A stretch of DNA of 64,000 nucleotides. Origin: an uncultured Sphingomonadaceae bacterium (GTDB lineage: Bacteria; Pseudomonadota; Alphaproteobacteria; Sphingomonadales; Sphingomonadaceae). The stretch spans positions 620,001-684,000 of the forward strand of contig CANNFX010000002.1 in the NCBI GenBank assembly GCA_947504025.1, in the 5' to 3' direction. Under the pieces are notes generated by a model. The model searched no databases and was not told where the DNA came from. It saw only the letters and a program-made list of their open reading frames with translations. The position numbers and the translations under genes are program-made. Position 1 is the stretch's first letter. Every line of letters begins with the position of its first letter. Shown here one piece after another: positions 19,780 through 26,482 of this stretch.

Positions 19780-20562
19780 GTGGCTGGGCAACTGGCGCGG
19801 TGGTACGCGGCACGCTATCCACCCCTAGTGCCATTTCTCGTCGCCGCCTTTTTCCTGACTGCATTGCTCTATGCCTCGGTCGGCTTCGGCGGAGGGTCGA
19901 CTTACAGCGCGTTGCTGGCTCTTGCAGGGCTCGACTACCGGTTGCTGCCGATACTCTCGCTGTGCTGCAACATTCTGGTTGTGGGGGGCGGAACATGGCG
20001 TTTTGCGCAGGCCGGGATCACCCCGTGGCGAAAGGCGCTCTGGGTTACTGCAATCGCGGCTCCCATGGCGCTGCTGGGCGGACTAATGCCGATCGGGCGT
20101 GAAGCATTTCTGATTGTTTTGGGCACTAGCCTTATATTTACAGGCCTGACGCTGCTTCTTCCGCGACGACATGGAGAATCGGATCAGCCAATGGCGGTTG
20201 CACGCTACATGCCGCTAATAGCGGCCCCGTTGGGCTTTTTGGCAGGCTTGGTTGGTATCGGCGGCGGGATATTCCTTGCGCCCTTACTCTATTTTGTCCG
20301 CTGGAATTCAGCGCAGGCAATTGCCGCAACGGCCAGCCTGTTCATTCTGGTCAATTCAATGTTCGGATTGGTGGGGCAATTGATCAAACGCGGGCCTGAT
20401 ATGTTCGGTGCGGCGCTGTCTGGAGGATTGCCATTGCTGCTTGCTGTGGTGGTCGGCGGACAGATCGGCAGTTTGTTGGCCGTTCGGTTCCTGCCGCAAA
20501 ACCTGATCCGCTGGCTAACAGCCGCGCTCACCATTTGGGTGGGCGTGCGGCTTTTGCTCTAA
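19780..20562 (+). CDS. TSUP (TauE/SafE) family membrane permease
   Basis: A 260-residue integral membrane protein with about eight hydrophobic segments. Two related halves each carry a Gly-rich motif (ASVGFGGGSTYSALL and LVGIGGGIFLAPLL), as expected for TauE/SafE-type exporters of sulfur-containing or organic anions. The likely start is GTG 19780. It is the last core gene before island 1. The substrate cannot be told. Confidence 0.85.
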   Translation: MAGQLARWYAARYPPLVPFLVAAFFLTALLYASVGFGGGSTYSALLALAGLDYRLLPILSLCCNILVVGGGTWRFAQAGITPWRKALWVTAIAAPMALLGGLMPIGREAFLIVLGTSLIFTGLTLLLPRRHGESDQPMAVARYMPLIAAPLGFLAGLVGIGGGIFLAPLLYFVRWNSAQAIAATASLFILVNSMFGLVGQLIKRGPDMFGAALSGGLPLLLAVVVGGQIGSLLAVRFLPQNLIRWLTAALTIWVGVRLLL

Positions 20563-20576
20563 GACAAGAAAAAGGC

Positions 20577-20593
20577 TGGCTCCCCGAGTTGGA
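20577..20593. repeat. att site, displaced copy of the tRNA-Asn 3' end
   Basis: TGGCTCCCCGAGTTGGA is identical to 26326-26342. After this point the two copies diverge. To its left lies AAGACAAGAAAAAGGC, which on the minus strand is a T-rich stretch and probably the original tRNA-Asn terminator cut off by the insertion. Confidence 0.93.
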
Positions 20594-20681
20594 ATATAAC
20601 CCGTTTTCGTTGGCTCTCGCGGGCGTTCATAGAAAGCAATAAAAACAAGAGAAAAGGGCGCGTTCTCTTCGCAGTCTTTCG

Positions 20682-20710
20682 TTGACCTTCGCCTGTTGCC
20701 GCGATAATTT
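20682..20710 (+). promoter_or_regulatory. Candidate promoter for the integrase
   Basis: TTGACC at 20682-20687 is followed after 17 bases by TAATTT (20705-20710), or after 15 by GATAAT. It lies 31 bases before the int start. A 7-bp inverted repeat (AAGAGAA 20647-20653, TTCTCTT 20663-20669) just upstream may be an operator. These are predicted by eye. Confidence 0.45.
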
Positions 20711-20740
20711 GTGGTAACGAATGAGGGAGCGAATTAACGA

Positions 20741-21928
20741 ATGCCTAAGTTGACAGCGAAAAGCGTGGCGAGCGCAGGGGCCGGAAGGCACGGCGATGGA
20801 GAGGGGCTCTACTTGCTTGTCTCGAAAACCGGTTCGAAGTCATGGCTTCTGCGCTGCATGGTCAATGGTAAGCGCAAAGACATTGGCCTAGGCTCGGCTT
20901 CAATGTTCACGCTTGCCGAGTCGCGCGATAAGGCGCGCGAGCTGCGCAAGGTCGCAAAGCAGGGTGGTGATCCCATTGCGCATCGCGACAAAGGCAAGAA
21001 GGCAATTCCTACCTTCCAAGAGGCCGCGATTGAGTGCCATGCAGCGAAGGCTAGCGGTTGGTCGTCCAAGTCGGCTGCGGCGTTTCTCTCTTCTCTTGAG
21101 TTGCACGTTTATCCAGCGCTTGGCCCCAAGCGGGTGGATAGTATTGACGCTCAAGACGTTGCTGGCGTGCTGGCAAAGACTTGGGCCGAGAAGCCAAGCG
21201 TAGGCGTGAAGCTACGGCACCGCATCGGCCTTGTGCTCGACTATTCAAAAGCGAAGCGTTGGCGGTCCGAGCCTTCACCGCGCGAGAGCTTGCGCGCATT
21301 GCTCCCGAAGCGAACCAAAGAAGGCTCTTTTGCATCCATGCCTTATAGCAAGGCTCCTGCCTATGTTGCCTCCCTAAAACAGGCCGATCAAACAATGGGG
21401 CGCATGGCCTTGCTTTTTACAATATTTACGGCGGCGCGCAGCGGGGAGGTGCGCAAGGCGCGCTGGTCGCATATTGATCGAGGCGCAAAGCTATGGCGCA
21501 GACCAGCCGAGCTTATGCGTAAGACAGGCAGAAGCCATGTAGTGACGCTGAGCAAACAAGCGCTTGCAATTCTAGACCAGGTCGAGGCTGCAAGAACAAA
21601 TAATGACGATTGCCTGATTTTCCCTAGCACAACAGGTCGAAGTCTATCAGACATGACTTTATCAAAGATTGTGCGCCCTACTGGTTTTACCGTTCACGGT
21701 TTCCGCTCCACCTTCAAAACGTGGGCCGTTGAAAGCCTGCCAAGCATCCCTGAGGCGGTTTCAGAAGCCGCTCTAGCGCATTTGATCCCTGACAAGGTCG
21801 AACGGGCCTATAACAAGGCAAATTTCCTCGATATGCGCCGCACCCTTTTGGATGCTTGGGGACGATACGCATCAGGCGAGAGCGCAGAAGTGATCGACTT
21901 TCCAATGGGTGAAAAGACGAGCGCATGA
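20741..21928 (+). CDS. int: Tyrosine-type site-specific integrase (P4-like, DUF4102 arm-binding domain)
   Basis: A 395-residue recombinase. The N-terminal arm-binding domain begins with LTAKSVASAGAGRHGDGEGLYL and LLRCMVNGKRKDIGLG, typical of P4-type integrases, though without the usual long lead. A core-binding SAM-like region follows. The catalytic domain shows Arg in ARSGEVRKARW, the HGFRSTFKTW box and a late Tyr in VERAYNKANF. It should recombine the 17-bp tRNA-Asn core. It is intact, reads away from the displaced att copy, and starts at ATG 20741 after GGGAG. Confidence 0.95.
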   Translation: MPKLTAKSVASAGAGRHGDGEGLYLLVSKTGSKSWLLRCMVNGKRKDIGLGSASMFTLAESRDKARELRKVAKQGGDPIAHRDKGKKAIPTFQEAAIECHAAKASGWSSKSAAAFLSSLELHVYPALGPKRVDSIDAQDVAGVLAKTWAEKPSVGVKLRHRIGLVLDYSKAKRWRSEPSPRESLRALLPKRTKEGSFASMPYSKAPAYVASLKQADQTMGRMALLFTIFTAARSGEVRKARWSHIDRGAKLWRRPAELMRKTGRSHVVTLSKQALAILDQVEAARTNNDDCLIFPSTTGRSLSDMTLSKIVRPTGFTVHGFRSTFKTWAVESLPSIPEAVSEAALAHLIPDKVERAYNKANFLDMRRTLLDAWGRYASGESAEVIDFPMGEKTSA

Positions 21929-21999
21929 AATTCCAATCGGCCAACAAGGGTTGCACCTCTCGGCTGACCTAATCACCAACTGGCAAAGGAGGTCAATCA

Positions 22000-22377
22000 A
22001 TGACTGAGAAAGATTTAGGCGCAGCCTTGCCACTGCACAAAAACGCAGCGCCTCCTGCCGCAAATGTCATTCCCTTTGCCTTGTCAGATCGCGCGATATT
22101 CACTGTCGAAAGCGAGCGGGTTTTGGTGAATGTGCGCCACCGAACCCGATGGTATTGCGTTCGCCTTAAGCGAAGTGAGCAACCGCGTCGCCACTTGTGC
22201 AGTTCTCGCTCTGATGCAATCGCGATTGCCGCAATGTTGACTGATGGCGAGGTCAAGCGACTTGCTGCCGAACGCGATCCAGCTTTCCAGCAGTTTTGCG
22301 CGTGGTATTTGCAGCAGTCCCAAGAACGCCAAGAGCAAATTAAGCAAAAAAGGTATGGCTTTACGGCTGGTCCGTGA
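22000..22377 (+). CDS. Hypothetical island protein (125 aa)
   Basis: No family was recognised. It is preceded by a very strong ribosome site (AAAGGAGGT, spacing 6), which argues for real expression. The protein has a short Pro/Ala stretch early, then a basic middle (RHRTRWYCVRLKRSEQPRRH) and a Gln/Glu-rich helical tail (QQSQERQEQIKQKR). The basic surface may suit nucleic-acid binding, but that is only inference. Confidence 0.65.
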   Translation: MTEKDLGAALPLHKNAAPPAANVIPFALSDRAIFTVESERVLVNVRHRTRWYCVRLKRSEQPRRHLCSSRSDAIAIAAMLTDGEVKRLAAERDPAFQQFCAWYLQQSQERQEQIKQKRYGFTAGP

Positions 22378-22485
22378 TTTAGACGCTCTTAGATAGGGAG
22401 GGCAATCGAGACGGACGCGGATAGGCGGGCAAGCCGACAAACGCGCATCCTACGTGTTTCCTCGCCCAAACTTTTGGAGCCGCTG

Positions 22486-22974
22486 ATGGGAGGCAGAACT
22501 TTGAGCATGGAAGCTAGTAGTGATCTAGAGGTGGAAGCGATACTGGCAATGCAAGGCAAATACCGCCCTGGTCAGGCCGCAACAGTGATTGCGGACTTTC
22601 TGCGATCCGATGAGCCAATAAGCAGAAGCTTTCGAGACCGGCTGGTGCTTTTGCTTGAGCCAATGAACCTAACTGATCCTCGACTGGAATTGCATGGCTT
22701 AGAGGAAGGCGTTCGCATTCAGAAGCTAATGACAAAATGCGACAATTTGAAGCTTGGCAATAAGGTGCTGGTGTTAATTGATGAGGGCCTTGGATCGAGC
22801 GATGCGCAGCGGAAGGTTGCAGAAGATGAAACTGCGGCGTTCAATACTGTGCGAACCGCGCACAGCTATGCCAAAAAGTTCCGCGCGCATTGCGATGCTT
22901 TCAAGGGTAATCAGGATAGCAAAAACCTTAGCTATCATAGTTGGCGGTTGAAGTTCTTTCACGATGATCTTTAG
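22486..22974 (+). CDS. Hypothetical island protein (162 aa)
   Basis: No family was recognised. ATG 22486 (MGGRTLSMEAS) is favoured by GGAG at 22476-22479. An in-frame TTG at 22474 and ATG at 22507 are alternatives. The sequence is mainly helical and charged, with FLRSDEPISRSFRDRLVLLL in the first half and a basic, Ser/Tyr-rich end. No membrane segment or nuclease motif is seen. It stands alone between 22000-22377 and the HTH gene. Confidence 0.6.
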   Translation: MGGRTLSMEASSDLEVEAILAMQGKYRPGQAATVIADFLRSDEPISRSFRDRLVLLLEPMNLTDPRLELHGLEEGVRIQKLMTKCDNLKLGNKVLVLIDEGLGSSDAQRKVAEDETAAFNTVRTAHSYAKKFRAHCDAFKGNQDSKNLSYHSWRLKFFHDDL

Positions 22975-23075
22975 GCTGGCCCAGATGATAATTCTCTCCG
23001 AGTCTTTTATCACCTTTTCCTAAAACAATGCCTTAATTGGTTCGCTCGTGTTCATACAACAACAGGAGCGAATGC

Positions 23076-23276
23076 ATGGTAATTCACCAAAATCCTTTCC
23101 CCAATGGCGAGGCAATCGCATACTCCCCACGCGATGCTGCGCGCGTCTCGGGGCTCGGAGTTACGACAATCTATAAGCTAATAAATGAGGGGAAGCTTGA
23201 ACGTCGGAAAGTGGGCACGCGATCTCTGATACCCGCAATTTCACTTAGACGACTCATCGAAGGGGAGGCGGCATGA
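23076..23276 (+). CDS. AlpA/excisionase-like helix-turn-helix protein
   Basis: A 66-residue protein with a MerR/excisionase-type winged HTH: AYSPRDAARVSGLGVTTIYK is the HTH, followed by LINEGKLERRKVGTRSLIPA as the wing. Proteins of this class act as excisionases or as activators of int and replication genes (AlpA in P4-like satellites). ATG 23076 is set by GGAG at 23065-23068. Its stop overlaps the next ATG (ATGA), so it heads the coupled run leading to rep. Confidence 0.82.
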   Translation: MVIHQNPFPNGEAIAYSPRDAARVSGLGVTTIYKLINEGKLERRKVGTRSLIPAISLRRLIEGEAA

Positions 23277-23560
23277 CAGACGCTCCCCCCGAGATGCAAA
23301 ACCCCGCCAATCCGGGCGGGGCTTCGCGCAATCAACTTGGCGGCTGCTTGCGTAACAACGATAGGGACAAGGCGGTAGAGACGCAACAGCTGCAGCAAGT
23401 CGCTCTCGCAATCCTTACAAGTGGGATTCAATGCACTCGCAAGGCGGGGAGCTTTCTCGGCCAGTGTATTGCCGATCCTAAGCCCCTCACTTTGAAGCAA
23501 GCCGAATGGTTCACCCAACTTGCTGAGAAGGCGGGCGTTGATTGGGAGATTTTCCGATGA
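23273..23560 (+). CDS. Hypothetical island protein (95 aa), coupled to the HTH gene
   Basis: No family was recognised. It begins with a Pro/Asn-rich segment (APPEMQNPANPGG) and continues as a mostly helical protein with two Cys. It shares ATGA overlaps with the genes on both sides, which is the main support for its being real. Confidence 0.6.
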   Translation: MTDAPPEMQNPANPGGASRNQLGGCLRNNDRDKAVETQQLQQVALAILTSGIQCTRKAGSFLGQCIADPKPLTLKQAEWFTQLAEKAGVDWEIFR

Positions 23561-23940
23561 GCGACCATGACGAGACATACGACGCACCAAAATACAGCAA
23601 TGGCACTGCTGCTGGCCACAAGGGGCATAGTCGCGAAGCGCGCGAGAACAGCCGCTGCGCGGCAGAAAAAGTATCTAAGTCTCTTGGGCCGCGTCATCGC
23701 CAGATGATTGCAGCATGGACCCCCTATGGCGCATCTGGCGCAATTCCTGAGCAAATCGCGGATGACGAAGGCCTGCCGATTCACATCGTTCGTCCTCGCG
23801 CAGGAGAGCTTGTGCGGAGCGGGCAACTGTTCGAGCTGGGCAAGCGCCCCGGCCTAATGGGAAGCAAGGTCATGGCCTATTCGACAGTCAAGCCGAACGG
23901 TAGGGGCGGCGGTCCGTTTGGCACAGGGCTGAGCAGATAA
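23557..23940 (+). CDS. Hypothetical island protein with possible winged-helix fold (127 aa)
   Basis: The start is ATG 23557, in an ATGA overlap with the gene before. The middle (GASGAIPEQIADDEGLPIH, then IVRPRAGELVRSGQLFELGK) looks like a DNA-binding winged helix similar to replication-control proteins, in which a small helical unit is followed by a wing. That is pattern recognition rather than a firm match. The tail is Gly-rich. The stop overlaps the rep start (TAATG), so it may regulate or assist Rep. Confidence 0.6.
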   Translation: MSDHDETYDAPKYSNGTAAGHKGHSREARENSRCAAEKVSKSLGPRHRQMIAAWTPYGASGAIPEQIADDEGLPIHIVRPRAGELVRSGQLFELGKRPGLMGSKVMAYSTVKPNGRGGGPFGTGLSR

Positions 23941-24734
23941 TGCCCCTTGCCGTCACGCAAGACGCCGACGCGAGCTTTTATAATTGCGGACACTTTGAAA
24001 CTTCATCGAATCCGCAAAATGGTGAAGTTTCAAACACAGGTCTACCCAATCAAAGCCTTGTAGAAAAAGCCTTTGGGCAGTCTGGCACAAAAGGTGCATT
24101 AGATATATCTAGTTTAAGTGTGCCAGCGGAATCCGTTCAAGCCCCTGTAAGGGGCGGGGCGCGCAATTGGGCGGGCAGGCCCAGTCATGGCCTGAAGGCA
24201 GCGCAAATAGTCAATCTCAGGGCCGCTAGAGCCCATGCTAAGGACTTGGGGCTTGCGCTTAACCGCATGGTCACGATCCACTGGAAACTGGCTGGCGTGA
24301 CGCTTGATGGCATGGCCAAGGCAACAGGGGCATTTATCGACAAGCTTACCAAATGGCTTGCTCGGCGAGGGCATAAGACCGCGTGGCTTTGGGTGCATGA
24401 AAATGTGGGCGACAAGTGTTGGCACTGTCACATCCTGATCCACATCCCGGCCGACCTAGTGCGAGACCTTCCAAATGCACAAAGGCGTTGGCTTCGGCAA
24501 ATCACTGCAAAACCATACTCGAAAGGCACAATTTTTAGCAGGCCAATTGGTTTTCTGTTGGGTTTAGAAGAGAGCAACCCCGAGTTGTATATAGCGAACT
24601 GCGAAGTTGCGCTTGCCTACGTGATGAAAGGATCGGCCATTCACCAGGGTGATAGCGGACAAGGCCTGATCTTAGGGCGACGGTGCAGCACTTCGCAGAA
24701 CATCGGCGCGAAGGCGCGAGGGGCTGGTGGATGA
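23940..24734 (+). CDS. HUH-type (rolling-circle) replication initiator-like protein
   Basis: A 264-residue protein. The metal-binding HUH-like motif is WHCHILIHIP (His162, His164, His168), and the expected tyrosine motif YVMK lies at residues 227-230. Their order and spacing fit Rep proteins that nick DNA to start rolling-circle replication. A basic region (RNWAGRPSHGLKAAQIVNLRA) begins near residue 76. The C-terminal GRRCSTSQNIGAKAR resembles the tail of Rep-like proteins in small alphaproteobacterial elements. The first 70 residues look poorly structured and contain two large DNA inverted repeats. It is coupled to the gene before by TAATG. A relaxase role is possible, but no mobilisation partner is present. 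Confidence 0.78.
   Translation: MPLAVTQDADASFYNCGHFETSSNPQNGEVSNTGLPNQSLVEKAFGQSGTKGALDISSLSVPAESVQAPVRGGARNWAGRPSHGLKAAQIVNLRAARAHAKDLGLALNRMVTIHWKLAGVTLDGMAKATGAFIDKLTKWLARRGHKTAWLWVHENVGDKCWHCHILIHIPADLVRDLPNAQRRWLRQITAKPYSKGTIFSRPIGFLLGLEESNPELYIANCEVALAYVMKGSAIHQGDSGQGLILGRRCSTSQNIGAKARGAGG
23994..24034. repeat. 12-bp perfect inverted repeat inside rep
   Basis: TTTGAAACTTCA (23994-24005) and TGAAGTTTCAAA (24023-24034) are exact complements, with a 17-base spacer that can add three weaker pairs. It lies in the poorly conserved start of rep. Possible roles are a double-strand origin or nick-site cruciform, a Rep operator, or an mRNA hairpin. It lacks a T-tract. Confidence 0.75.
24082..24126. 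repeat. Nested inverted repeat with AT-rich palindromic tip inside rep
   Basis: The outer arms CTGGCACA (24082-24089) and TGTGCCAG (24119-24126) are perfect. Between them lies the palindrome TAGATATATCTA (24100-24111). The arrangement, a GC arm around an easily melted AT core, looks like an origin or protein-binding site. It starts 47 bases after the 12-bp repeat. Confidence 0.7.
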
Positions 24735-24846
24735 CTGGGAAGGGTCAGACCGTAAACCCGTCTATGGATTGCAGGGGTGCGGGAATGTTCCGCGTAACCA
24801 ATTGAATCTATTGTGGGGTGACTTGTGAGGGAGTTGGCAAGTAAAT

Positions 24847-24871
24847 GGGCGGGGCTCTTGAGCCCCCGCCC
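24847..24871 (+). terminator. GC-rich hairpin after rep
   Basis: GGGCGGGGCT pairs with AGCCCCCGCCC around CTTG, with one bulged base. It stands about 110 bases after the rep stop and 34 before the next gene. The downstream sequence AATCATAT is not T-rich, so it may be a weak terminator or a structural site such as a lagging-strand origin. Nothing else was seen in the 170-base gap. Confidence 0.5.
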
Positions 24872-24904
24872 AATCATATATCGCTGAGTCAAGGAGGGTT
24901 GAAA

Positions 24905-25315
24905 ATGAACGACTACATCCCAGCATTTTTGGCAGTGATTGGACTGCTCTTGTTTTTCTCCATTCCCGCCTATTTAGAGTTTGGCGAGCATGATTTGACT
25001 GAGCCGAGCGAGCACCTTCATGTTTCAGAATTGGCGAGCCGAATGAGCCTTTCAGGTTCGGGAGCGTGGGAGGTGACGATCCTGAGGCGAAGCGGCTATG
25101 TCCACGACGCTTGGGAATATCATGGTACAGCCATAGGGGCATTGCAGACCGCCCAGCAAAAGCTTCGACAAGCAAGCTTAGAAATGCATTGCGTTCGCGC
25201 CAATTCCGCCGAGAAGTTTGAGGCCATAGCTGCTTACGAATCCGCTGGCGCGCGACGCACCGGGAAGTACATTGGCGGCTTTGTCATCACCCCGTTGCAA
25301 AGTAGTGACGGTTAG
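24905..25315 (+). CDS. Island protein with one N-terminal membrane segment (136 aa)
   Basis: ATG 24905 has a very good ribosome site (AAGGAGGG). Residues 4-24 (YIPAFLAVIGLLLFFSIPAYL) form one membrane helix. The remaining 110 residues are soluble, contain SGSGAWEVTILRRSGYVHDAW, and have no recognised domain. Function is unknown. It could be a superinfection-exclusion or inner-membrane effector, as small membrane proteins of mobile elements sometimes are, but nothing in the sequence proves that. Confidence 0.7.
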   Translation: MNDYIPAFLAVIGLLLFFSIPAYLEFGEHDLTEPSEHLHVSELASRMSLSGSGAWEVTILRRSGYVHDAWEYHGTAIGALQTAQQKLRQASLEMHCVRANSAEKFEAIAAYESAGARRTGKYIGGFVITPLQSSDG

Positions 25316-25373
25316 CGTCTCGAAGTGCTTTGCGTTGGCCAACAAGTAGAAAGAGAATGCCTAACCTCGCGCT

Positions 25374-25604
25374 ATGTCTGGCATGCCAATTGATCGACGA
25401 AAGAGGAATGACCCAACGCCGCCGCCGATTGACTTTGCAGAGGTCTATATCAAAGAGGGCGTGAAGGGCGTGGAATGCTATTTCCGCGCGAGCACCTATG
25501 AGTTTGCGCTGTGGTTCAACTGGCCGGGATTCGAGCATCTGGAGGAACGCAGAATTGCTTACCTCAAGCCATTGTTGGATGCCGCAGAGTCGGAAAGTCC
25601 GTAG
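25374..25604 (+). CDS. Small hypothetical island protein (76 aa)
   Basis: No family was recognised. It starts with MSGMPIDRRKRNDPTPPP and continues with a compact part rich in aromatic residues (VECYFRASTYEFALWFNWPG). Codon use and the gap to its neighbours fit a gene, but no strong ribosome site is seen. Confidence 0.5.
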   Translation: MSGMPIDRRKRNDPTPPPIDFAEVYIKEGVKGVECYFRASTYEFALWFNWPGFEHLEERRIAYLKPLLDAAESESP

Positions 25605-25660
25605 AGGGTGAGGGTGACTTCGGGGCACGCGTTGGCCGTCTAAATTTAGAGGATCGATAG

Positions 25661-26005
25661 ATGGCACTCGGAAGAAAAACAGGCGGTCGAAAGAAAGGCA
25701 CGCCCAACAAGGTTCAGTCGCCAATCAAAGAGGCAGCAAGGGAGTACACCCAAGAGGCCCTCGAGATTCTCGCCGGTGTGATGCGGGATGAAGCCCAACC
25801 GGCGTCGGCAAGGGTCAGCGCCTCCAATTCAATCCTAGACCGCGCATTTGGTAAGCCAGGGCAGGCTATTGATGGCGATGATGAAGGCGCTCCTTCCCTT
25901 ACCATAACAGCGGTCAGGCGTACCGTCATTGATCCAGAGAGAATGACGGATGCTGAGGTGGAAGAAGAGCTCAAAAGGCGGTTGGGTCCAAAAAGCAAAA
26001 GATAG
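25661..26005 (+). CDS. Small protein resembling phage terminase-side (DUF5681-like) proteins
   Basis: A 114-residue protein. The basic N-terminus GRKTGGRKKGTPNK, followed by a helical part with YTQEALEILAGVMRDE and SASNSILDRAFGKPGQA, resembles short proteins encoded next to phage terminases and sometimes treated as small-terminase-like. If so, it could redirect DNA packaging as in phage satellites. No large terminase accompanies it. The family call is from memory of the motif pattern, so the role is tentative. It is the last gene of island 1. Confidence 0.65.
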   Translation: MALGRKTGGRKKGTPNKVQSPIKEAAREYTQEALEILAGVMRDEAQPASARVSASNSILDRAFGKPGQAIDGDDEGAPSLTITAVRRTVIDPERMTDAEVEEELKRRLGPKSKR

Positions 26006-26325
26006 CGGGACAAAATTTGCGCAATGCCGCCACCGTGGTTTTGACAGCCTTGCTACCAAAGCCATTGGTTGTGCGTTGCTCCATATGAACTAGGTGATGC
26101 CCCCCTCTCAATTGTTCGGGGTGAATCTTGTTTCGATATGCCCGAATCTTGCTTGGGCTCGCAGCTTGTTACTCTGACTAGTCAAAGCAAGCCAATTCCT
26201 CAGTGACCTTGTTGAATTGAGTTCTGCATCATGCCTAACCTCATTCTACATGGGGAAGAAATGAGGGGGCGAAATTGAGTGATCTCAAAAAACACTAGAA
26301 AAAACAATTGTCTAGTACAACTAAA
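26006..26325. other. Non-coding right end of island 1
   Basis: There are 320 bases with no convincing gene. They contain a 10-bp palindrome TGACTAGTCA (26175-26184), a GAATCTTG direct repeat either side of a GATATGCC segment (about 26123-26152), and ACTAGA/TCTAGT (26294-26299, 26311-26316). A region of this kind beside an att core is where integrase and excisionase arm sites are expected. That function is inferred. Confidence 0.5.
26287..26316 (-). terminator. Element-supplied terminator for tRNA-Asn
   Basis: Read on the minus strand just after the tRNA CCA, ACTAGA and TCTAGT form a 6-bp stem followed by G and six T. The stem is weak, but the T-run is good. Insertion separated the tRNA from its old terminator left of 20577, so the island seems to bring a replacement. 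Confidence 0.5.
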
Positions 26326-26342
26326 TGGCTCCCCGAGTTGGA
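26326..26342. repeat. att site inside the intact tRNA-Asn 3' end
   Basis: The second copy of the 17-bp core TGGCTCCCCGAGTTGGA. It covers the CCA, the discriminator, the acceptor 3' strand and part of the T arm, so the tRNA stays whole after integration. Confidence 0.93.
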
Positions 26343-26400
26343 TTCGAACCAACGACCAAGTGATTAACAGTCACCTACTCTACCGCTGAGCTATCGGGGA
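26326..26400 (-). tRNA. tRNA-Asn (GTT)
   Basis: 75 nt including encoded CCA. The acceptor TCCCCGA pairs with TCGGGGA, the D arm reads GCTCAGCGGTAGAG, and the anticodon loop CTGTTAA carries GTT (AAC on the plus strand at 26366-26368). The T loop reads GGTTCGAATCC. It is the integration target of island 1. Confidence 0.97.
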
Positions 26401-26482
26401 ACAGCATTCACGGCGCTGGTGCGTCGTGGGCAGGGGTGCGCCTATATGCAGGGCCCAGCGCTTTGGCAAGCCGGGAAAAGCT

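Larger units (their letters stand above)
20577..26342. mobile_element. Genomic island 1: tRNA-Asn-anchored element with integrase and HUH Rep
   Basis: It is bounded by a 17-bp perfect direct repeat (20577-20593 and 26326-26342) that equals the last 17 nt of the tRNA-Asn gene, CCA included. All ten genes point right: integrase, two unknowns, AlpA-like HTH, two coupled unknowns, HUH Rep, a membrane protein and two small proteins, the last like phage terminase-side proteins. No structural phage, conjugation or resistance genes are visible. The integrase lies at the end away from the intact tRNA. Best reading: a compact integrative element or phage-satellite-like unit. Completeness at the sequence level looks good, but activity is unknown. 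Confidence 0.9.

Noticed and set aside
20577..26342. Island 1 as an integrated inovirus
   Set aside because: No Zot/pI-type ATPase, no small coat proteins and no adsorption protein could be seen. Only the Rep class would fit.
20577..26342. Island 1 as a defence island with toxin-antitoxin or restriction genes
   Set aside because: None of the small proteins shows a nuclease, methylase, toxin or antitoxin signature I can support.
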